64,000 nucleotides of DNA, from contig OX419756.1 of NCBI GenBank assembly GCA_948567375.1, forward strand, positions 13,645,001 through 13,709,000, in the 5' to 3' direction. Positions 56,775 through 64,000 of the stretch are shown piece by piece. This DNA is from Lunularia cruciata (Eukaryota > Streptophyta > Marchantiopsida > Lunulariales > Lunulariaceae). The notes below the pieces were generated by a model, which was not told the origin of the DNA, did not search any database, and saw only the letters and a program-made list of their open reading frames with translations. The position numbers were made by a program, and so were the translations under genes. How positions within the stretch are numbered: the stretch's first letter is position 1; every line of letters begins with the position of its first letter.

Positions 56775-57466
56775 TGTGAGCCGGCCTGTCTCTCACTCAG
56801 GATGAATCTCTGATGGCTATTATGGTAGCGCACCATGGACTAAGAAGGCAAGGAACCCCAACTCCATCATACTCCTCCAAGGCTAATACTCCAAGACTCA
56901 AGACATTGCTCACTAGAGAACTCAATGAGAGAGAGAGAGTTGCAAATGAAAGGATGATGAGTACTTCCTCACCCCTTGTTTATATACTTGTGAAATAGTC
57001 ACATACCAAAGCTACTAATTACCGTAGTAACTCAAGTTACTAGACTAAAAGTCAAGTAAAGTCAAAAAGTAGAAAGGAATATCCATTCACATGGGCATAT
57101 TCTCCTAAGCATGTGGTCTTATCTTGACCCAACCACTAAGTCAAGGATTCCTTTACATGGGCTATCCTTGGATTAAAGAAGAATCCAAAACAAAAAGGCT
57201 TGCGGGCCCAAGAGTTCTAAACTCTTTCCTCAAAGCCAAACACCTAGAAATAATACCAAGTCAACACACTAAAATCCAAAATAGTGGTGCTCATCTTTTC
57301 TACTTCCTCTAAAGTAAGGTCCCCTTTATCTTAGCTATGACTAACTTTAGCTAACCATGACTAATATAGAACCATCCTTTATCTCTATATAAATAATATC
57401 TCTTAAGTACTTGTAATACCAAGCTAAATATCACAATACTACATACATGCACAAATGGGTGTTACA
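56775..57466 (-). repeat. Element C 5' LTR
   Basis: 692 bp, TG...CA on the minus strand; the primer site lies at 56770-56755. Confidence 0.93.
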
Positions 57467-59094
57467 GTCTATACCTCGGACCTTGATACAATGTGCTTGC
57501 TTGAGGCTGTACTTCCTATGTTTGGTACACAGTCTCCTCGTCCTCGTCTTGGTTCCATCTCGGAACCCAATCAATTTGCTGCACCAAGAATGCATTACGA
57601 GTATTGCATTCTGTGTTGGCGTGGCCGGATTTGCCACATGCGGTGCACCACACATTAGATCGTCCAAACGCTGGGGCCTTCCTTTGGTCTTTGGCCCCAA
57701 TCATCTGGATCTTGAAATCCGAAAACTCCTTGATGAGGGCATCCAGCTTGGTATCCGCCTTATGTACACTCTTTGCTAGAGGAGTCATTGGCTTCTTGCC
57801 TCCACGTCTTCTGACTCGTCTTGGCTTTGATTCTTCTTTGGATTCCAAAGAAGAGCTCGAAGACATAGAGGATTAGTCTGAAGAAGTGGAGGTGCTGCGT
57901 GAAGCTCTCCTTCTGGGCTTCTTGCCTTTCTTCTCCCAATTTCTCCGGTTACCGGCAGAGTGAGAGTGGGCCGCTTCATAACAAGTGACATGTTTGAGTA
58001 CTTTGTCCAGGGAAGTTACATTCCTCTCCTTGGCAAAGATTCGTACCTCTGGTGAAAGGCCCCCGAGGAACCAGGTAATGGCTTGGGCATCGGAGTAACC
58101 CACCACCCCCAATTGCTTGGGAACTTGGTTCAGTAGTGCCATGAACCGCTCACAGTAGTCTCTCAACTTCTCCTTCTTGCCTCGGTCCAAATCATTGAGT
58201 GCCATGAAGACACTCATATTGTAGTCAACCTCCCGGAATCGTTCCAGGAAGTTGTTTCTCAAGTCTGCCCAGTCTGCTGGTACAAACCCCTTCTGGGTCA
58301 CATGGGTGTACCAGCTCCGAGCTTTCTTTTGGAGCAAACTTGGGAAATTCTCAGTCGATCCGCCGAGTCATGCTCCTTGTTAGCAAAGGAGATGACTTCG
58401 AATTCTTCGATGAATTCATTGGAGTCTTTGTCTTGTTCTGTCCCCTTGTACTTCTAATAGGCGTGTCGGGTGACAGGCAGCGAAGTCATCGTTTGATGCA
58501 CTAGGATCGGCTGAGGTAGTATTGAACTTGACGGAACTGAAGAATTGGCTGGTATTGATGCCGTATTATCAGCCTAGGGATTCCGATTCGTCAAATTCAA
58601 GGTAGGGTCTTCTTCGACAATTTCTTCTATGAGGGTGTCGACTTCAACCCGAGTGGAAGATTCAGGATCAACACCTTCGATTGGTTCTTCAAAATTCCTT
58701 CGGGACAACCGAGGAATCGTTTGTAGAAGATGTTGACACTCCTCTTCAGTAGTGTTTGTGTTGTCTTTTCTCAAACAAAGTTCTTCAAGGAAACAACTTC
58801 CTTTACAGCTCTAGGGGAAGTTGGTGTATTGGGCCGCAATGCATATGTTTGCCCACTTGATTCTTTTTTCTTCTTGGAAGAAGAGGGAGATGCAAAGTAG
58901 CCTTGCCAACCGCCTTCACGTTTCTTGTGATCGAGTTCTTGTAGGGCTTCTTGCACTTCGTGAAGGAGTTGAAAATCCAACACCTCTTGTTCAGTTTTGT
59001 CAACAAGGGATGGGACGTTCAGACGTTCATCTTCTTCACGTTGAAGTGCTTGTCTTCGAGCTCTCTCTTCCCATTGTTCTCTCAATGCAGACAT
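57467..59094 (-). pseudogene. Unit F gag, truncated by element C
   Basis: Same gag as D: MSALREQWEERARRQ at 59094; capsid part 58337-57873 (VPADWADLRNNFLERF, DYCERFMALLNQVPKQ); knuckle CTACGKSGHANTEC (about 57645-57605). It is cut at 57466 by element C, just after the first knuckle. No protease or pol of F is present beyond C. Several frame breaks. Confidence 0.82.
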
Positions 59095-59158
59095 TCATAG
59101 TGCATTGATACCCAGTTTTGAATTTGGCTTTGTATTCTTTCACTTCCAAGACTTGTAT

Positions 59159-59175
59159 CCCCGGCAGCGGTGCCA
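59159..59175 (-). promoter_or_regulatory. Unit F primer binding site, tRNA-Asp-like
   Basis: The same 17-base site as in D, seven bases inside the LTR at 59183. Confidence 0.7.
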
Positions 59176-59182
59176 AAAATCA

Positions 59183-59930
59183 TGTGACAACCCGGAAAAT
59201 ATCACTTTTGCGGTAACCGGGTAAGTAAAGTTTGTTCCCGCAAAGATACGAGTCAAAAATGTCCAAATACAAAGTCAAAGTAACAATTAGTTCTTCTTGG
59301 TTGCGTCTTTAATCTCTCAGATAGAAACCACACCTAGAAGAGAGAAACAAGCATTGACTCGCAATCTTGTCACGAATTCACACTTCTTAATCACAACTCC
59401 ATCAAATCTTTCCAAACAATCTTGATTGTGATGATTCAGGCTCTCCCAAAAACGGCACTTCACTGCAAAAGAACTTCGCCTCAGAATTGTGTTCCACCCC
59501 TCCACTGAAGGCACAACTTCCTTGATCAAAATTGCTTCACATCAACCTCGCATGCACTTACAAATGCAAAATACTACCAACACTACAATTCCTCTCAAAT
59601 CTGTCAAGGCATTGCTTTGATTGCACTTCACTCAAGATCAAACACACAGAATGAAGATCAAGGCTGTGGAATCCAACATCCAACAAGCACTCTAACTTGC
59701 ACTTCAAATTTCTCCAAACATTCACAAACACAAGTACAACGTTGATACTCGGAATCAAGCTTAAGCGACGAGCACTACTTCACAGCACTTTGCTTTATCT
59801 ATTCTCAGAAATAATGAGCACTAAATAACAATTTCATGCAAATGCCACTCTTAAAAAGTGAACAAATTGACAATTCTAACAACTATACCGTTCTACAACA
59901 ACTGTTCTAACCTGCAGATCCAAAATGACA
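59183..59930 (-). repeat. LTR shared by units F and G
   Basis: About 748 bp, homologous to 36902-37656 and 46721-47475 but clearly more diverged, with small gaps. To its left are the primer site and gag of F; to its right is the end of the 3' ORF of G. Confidence 0.78.
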
Positions 59931-59973
59931 ATGCACCTCTTCATATCTGTCTCTTCAAATCTCAAATTGGTTA

Positions 59974-60944
59974 CTAATCTGATCCGATGTCTACTTCATC
60001 CTTGGCTTTCAAACCCAAACCCAAATTAAGTTTACTTCCTAATATTTTGTCCTCGGGTTTCACAACTCCTAATTCCTCCACTAATTCTAACATTTCTCCT
60101 TCCTGATATGAAATTCCTATCACAATTAAGTCTTCTAAATCTCTATCTCCTGACTCACTCTTCTCTAACGTGTCGAATGTCAAATCTGAAGACACTTGCA
60201 CTCCTATCTCTCTTACCTCGGGTTTAACTACTATCAATTCCTTTACTAATTCTATTGTGTCATCATCAAGAATTGTAATTGAAAGCATGGGTACACTATC
60301 TACACATTCAATTTATAACCCACTTTCCCCTAATCACTCATGTTACTAACCCGAAGACACTTATTGTCTGATCCTGCACTTTGGGTTTATTCACTACTGC
60401 TAATTCTCCTTCAATTTATGTTCCATCTTCAATTAGAACTGAAATTGAAGTCATGGGTATTCTAACTATCTTCTTTCTCTACTCTAACTTCCTTTGATGC
60501 TTCTCGTAAGATTCCTGAAGTCACCTTCACTGCACTCCCAAGTCTGGTCACCTTGGATTTAGTCATCTTGAAGCAAAGTCTTTAGACCCAAAGTCATGTA
60601 AACCCAAAGTACAAAGTCCGAAGTACGAAGTCACATTGACCCGAAGACACTTTGACCCGAAGTACATCTACTCCAAAAACTTCAAATGCTTGTAACTTCT
60701 TGTATAGACCTCCAAACTTTGCGATTTTGGTGGCAATGGAAAACCCTGAACAAGACGCTTCCAACAAGATATAGCACGCTTGATTTGAAATTGTCATCAC
60801 TGAGATATAGTCTCCGCAAGAATCCTGACCTGTAACCTCCCTTCCTCCTTCGGCATCTAATCCGAGTTTTTTCTCCTCTGGCACGAAGTAAACTTCTTTG
60901 GGTTTGATCCAGTCTGAGTCATCCTTCCTCTTACATGAAGTCAA
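59974..60944 (-). pseudogene. Unit G 3' ORF remnant
   Basis: The segment 60288-59974 has SSDLTFDTLEKSESGD and repeats of an ELVEELGVVKPE-type unit, matching the acidic C-terminal tail of the D/E 3' ORF (TLEKSGSGNK, ELVKKLVES). A second open piece (60944-60594) has no clear counterpart. Near 61050 the sequence TGTGTGTACCACACAATTCC recalls the spacer after pol in D (about 40600), but no pol follows. Confidence 0.55.
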
Positions 60945-61060
60945 CTTCCTCGGGTCTGATCAAAACACAAGTTTGCACTCATTTCTTCTCCATTTTGGTT
61001 TCAATTTGGTTTCAGCAAGGCACTTCTTCTTCAAAACTCGTCCAAAATGAAAAATGTGTG

Positions 61061-63291
61061 TACCACACAATTCCTCCTTTTGAAACTTCTTGAGCAGTTG
61101 GTCCTTCTCTTGCAACAATACGGTGTCGTACTATTCTTTTGTCTGTTTGTGGGAACACGTAAGGTGCCTAGTTGTGGAGACTATAGATCAAAGGCTAGAG
61201 GTAAACCCATAACTACTTGATTGAACTTGCGTGTTACCCAACCACCAAAACCTTCCTCTCTTGTAACTAATATTCTTGCTATCAGGAAGGGTATTGATGG
61301 GCAACCTAACTTGTCATCACAAGAAACGCTCCTGGTCTACTGGTCATGACTTCCAACATTACCAAGGAGAAATACACAGCAATCCTAGAAGGAAACAACT
61401 AAGTGCAACATTCGCACATGAATCCAAACAAACTGGGCGTACAAACAAGCATGCAAGCACAAAGAGGATCCAATCACAAGAATATGGTAACAACTCTCTG
61501 TGCTTTTTGTTGGAAAAGAATTTCAGAGCCTTCTTGCTTTGTCATCAAGCTCATTTCAACTTTACTCCAAGTGTTCTCCAATTTAAACTTCAGATTTCAA
61601 CAATTTATACTCCAAGTGAAGAATTCCTATGTCTTCTTGATGGGGAAAACTCTACATAGCTCATATAAACATAACTTGTGTAGCTTGGATTCAAGTGTTC
61701 TAGTATTGAATGGAAAGCTTGTGAGATAAGCTTTCCAATGACATAAAACAAGCCTCAATCAGACCACTACAGCTCTCTACTTCCCGCTCCTTTGAATACC
61801 TCTCAAATTTAGCCAGGTCTTTTGAATTTTCACCCTAATTTTGAAACTCCTATTTTAGGGTTTTGCTTCTGGTTCTTGGCAACTTCTCCCCAGATTTCTG
61901 ATTTAGAAGAACACTAGATCTTTACAAAAACTCTAGCAGCCCAAAATCCTCAATCATAGTCACAAGATAGGAGAATTGACATCCAATCAAGATGGAAGAT
62001 AAAACCTACTTTACCAAGCTTATGATAATATTTGCAATAGAATGTTTTGCATTAGATCTCACCCTCCATAGATATAGAGGCAACCAAATTTTTCACAATA
62101 GTTGGGTATATCATTGTTTAAATTCTTGCAAATTTTTGTAGCCTAATACAACCCAGGTCTCTATATGTGGATCAATTCTTGAGTTGGGCTTACTTGTGAG
62201 TTTTACAGACCCAAGTATACTTGATCCAAGACCTTGAATTCTCTATTTCAAGAATTCACATGAAACCTTTGCATAGAGATGCAAACCTTAACTGATAACA
62301 AGACTGGAAATTTTCATAAGGTATCTTGAAACACAACTTGGAGAGTGACCAAAGCTCCAAACTTGATCATTAGCTCTTCTCCAACACCTTACATCTCAAA
62401 AGCTTCAACTTCAATCAATTAGATCCAACACCTTACATCTCAAAAGCTTCAACTTCAATCAATTAGATGTGATTTGAGATTGATCCAAAACTGGAATTTC
62501 TTGTGCTCAAAGCTATATGAACTTTTTCTAGTCTCCAACCTTACTAATAGATTATGAAAATGTTTCAATAAGCTCTCCCAATTGCCTACTTTGTGCTCTT
62601 GGGTATGAATTCTACCCCCTTTGACTCAATTGATGATATCCTCTTAAAATCTTCTCAAATCATCTGATTTTAGTCTTCAAATTGTATCTTGTCAGCTCCT
62701 CTCTCCAACCATGGTCTCCACTCCTCAGATTTCCTCCCCAAACTCCCCTGATGGTTGAAAACTCCAGACTTCTTCACTTGGGACCCAATCTCTTTGAAAT
62801 TTGTCCTTTAGTCTCTTCACTTTTGACAAATGGACCCAACAACTCCAACTTGAAGCCTATGAGCAAAAATTCAGGCATTCTCCAAGTATAGAAGCACATA
62901 GATTGTCAAGTCCTAGACATGTTCATAAGTAAGCACCAGAAGGACAATAGGATCCGGGTTTCCCATCACCGACTCCATGAATACCACTCCAAAATGTGCC
63001 ACCAACTAGTCCTGTAAGCCGTCATGGTGTAAAATCTGAAACCTAATGAGAAATAGATTTGGGAGTGACAAATTGGGAGCATGCAACATCTCATGCTCAA
63101 ATGCCTCCTTTGATGCTCAAACACTTGCGCTCTACTACAACTCTCACTCCCAACGTCCTCCTCCCCTTCAAGACTCCTTGATTAAAACACCCTTGTCTCT
63201 CCACTCTCCCTCACCTATATACATTAGAGCCCTTGAACATGATAAGATTGTAACCCATGTGGCCAATTGCATACATGTCTATAGATTGCTT
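61061..63291. other. Unassigned stretch
   Basis: No open frame above 130 codons and no recognised domain. A 44-bp exact tandem duplication lies at 62381-62468. The sequence has the AT content of the surrounding elements and is probably old repeat DNA. Confidence 0.4.
62381..62468. repeat. Exact 44-bp tandem duplication
   Basis: Units 62381-62424 and 62425-62468 are identical, starting CCAACACCTTACATC. Recent slippage or duplication; no coding role seen. Confidence 0.9.
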
Positions 63292-63982
63292 TGTGAGCCG
63301 GCATATCTCTCACTCAGGATGAACCTCTGATGGCTATTATGGTAGCACACCATGGACTAAGAAGGCAAGGAACTCCAACTCCATCATACTCCTCCAAGGC
63401 TAACACTCCAAGACTCAAGACATTACTCTCTAGAGAACTCAATGAGAGAAAGATGTTGCAAATGAAAAGATGACGAGTACCTCCTCATCCCTTGTTTATA
63501 TACTTGTGAAATAGTTATGCACCAAAGTTACTAATTACTGGAGTAACTCAAGTTACTAGGCTAAAAGTCAAGTAAAGTCTAAAAGTAGAAAGGAATATCC
63601 ATTCACATGGGCATATTCCCCTAAGCATGTGGTCTTATCTTGACCCAACCACTAAGTCAAGGATTCCTTCACATGGGCTATCCTTGGATTAAGGAAGAAT
63701 CCAAAACAAAAAGGCTTGCGGGCCCAAGAGTTCTCAACTCTTTCCTCAAAGCCAAACACCTAGGAATAATACCAAGTCAACACACTAAAATCCAAGATAG
63801 TGGTGCTCATTTTTTCTACTTCCTCTAAAGTAAGGTCCCCTCTATCTTAGCTATGACTAACTTTAGCTAATTATGACTAATGTAGAATCATCCTTTATCT
63901 CTATATAAATAATATCTCTCAAGTATTTGAAATACCAAGCTAAATATCACAATATCACACACATGCATAAATGGGTGTTACA
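63292..63982 (-). repeat. Solo LTR of the B/C family
   Basis: 691 bp with TG...CA ends. Neither side shows the polypurine tract or primer site of B/C, so no internal region is attached. The flanks (TGCTT left, ACTCA right) do not match, so the usual duplication is absent. Confidence 0.85.
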
Positions 63983-64000
63983 ACTCACATGGCAACATCT

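Larger units (their letters stand above)
49642..57466 (-). mobile_element. Element C: decayed sister copy of element B
   Basis: Same layout as B: LTRs of 691 and 692 bp (49642-50332 and 56775-57466), gag-pol, accessory zinc ORF, tRNA-Asp-like primer site (56770-56755). The LTRs differ from each other at several positions (for example GTACTCCTC versus GTACTTCCTC), so it is older than B. The flanks do not form a duplication: left AGTCC, right GTCTA. Left flank is the 3' ORF of E; right flank is gag of F. Confidence 0.93.

Noticed and set aside
1-64000. CRISPR arrays, tRNA or rRNA genes
   Set aside because: No short regularly spaced repeats; no tRNA- or rRNA-like stretch was recognised by eye, though a tRNA scan could still find one.

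Overview
This is plant nuclear DNA that is almost entirely nested transposable elements, with one clear host gene. The host gene is CSN5, the JAMM metalloprotease subunit of the COP9 signalosome: seven exons on the minus strand between 27862 and 31152 whose junctions all fit GT-AG and give an uninterrupted 363-residue frame. The plant-type CSN5, tRNA-Asp-like primer sites, and the mix of Gypsy and non-LTR elements point to a streptophyte. The methyltransferase-bearing Gypsy element and the non-LTR element with a C-terminal restriction-like endonuclease look more like a non-seed plant or streptophyte alga than a flowering plant, but that lineage guess is weak.

Layout. 1-15941: element A, an old, broken Ty3/Gypsy element on the minus strand with gag, protease, a C5 DNA-cytosine-methyltransferase domain, RT-RNase H, integrase and a degenerate PHD finger. 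Its gag is split by element B (6984-14781), a young, apparently intact Gypsy element with indistinguishable 677-bp LTRs, one open gag-pol frame of 1608 codons, and a separate small zinc-finger ORF between primer site and gag. 16640-20940: a decayed non-LTR retrotransposon (J), split by an LTR (18124-19096) that is itself split by a 426-bp solo LTR (18598-19023). 20941-31900: a low-repeat island with CSN5 and two short 5'-truncated non-LTR tails. 32150-35880: a second non-LTR element (K), split by another solo LTR (33473-33895). 36026-36901: 3' end of a chromodomain Gypsy element (H).

36902-61060 is a chain of one Gypsy family with a coiled-coil ORF after pol. In transcription order it reads: G 3' ORF - LTR - F gag - E 3' ORF - LTR - D gag-pol-3' ORF - LTR. 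Neighbouring units share LTRs, as expected from unequal recombination. Element C (49642-57466), a decayed sister of B, sits at the F/E junction. 61061-63291 is unassigned and 63292-63982 is a solo LTR of the B/C family.

Most notable are: (i) the methyltransferase plus PHD-like module inside a Gypsy polyprotein; (ii) solo LTRs carrying perfect four-unit heat-shock elements upstream of a TATA box; (iii) the zinc-finger accessory ORF of B/C; (iv) the 3' coiled-coil ORF of D/E/G; and (v) the RLE-type non-LTR elements. All readings were made by eye; no alignment or database search was run.
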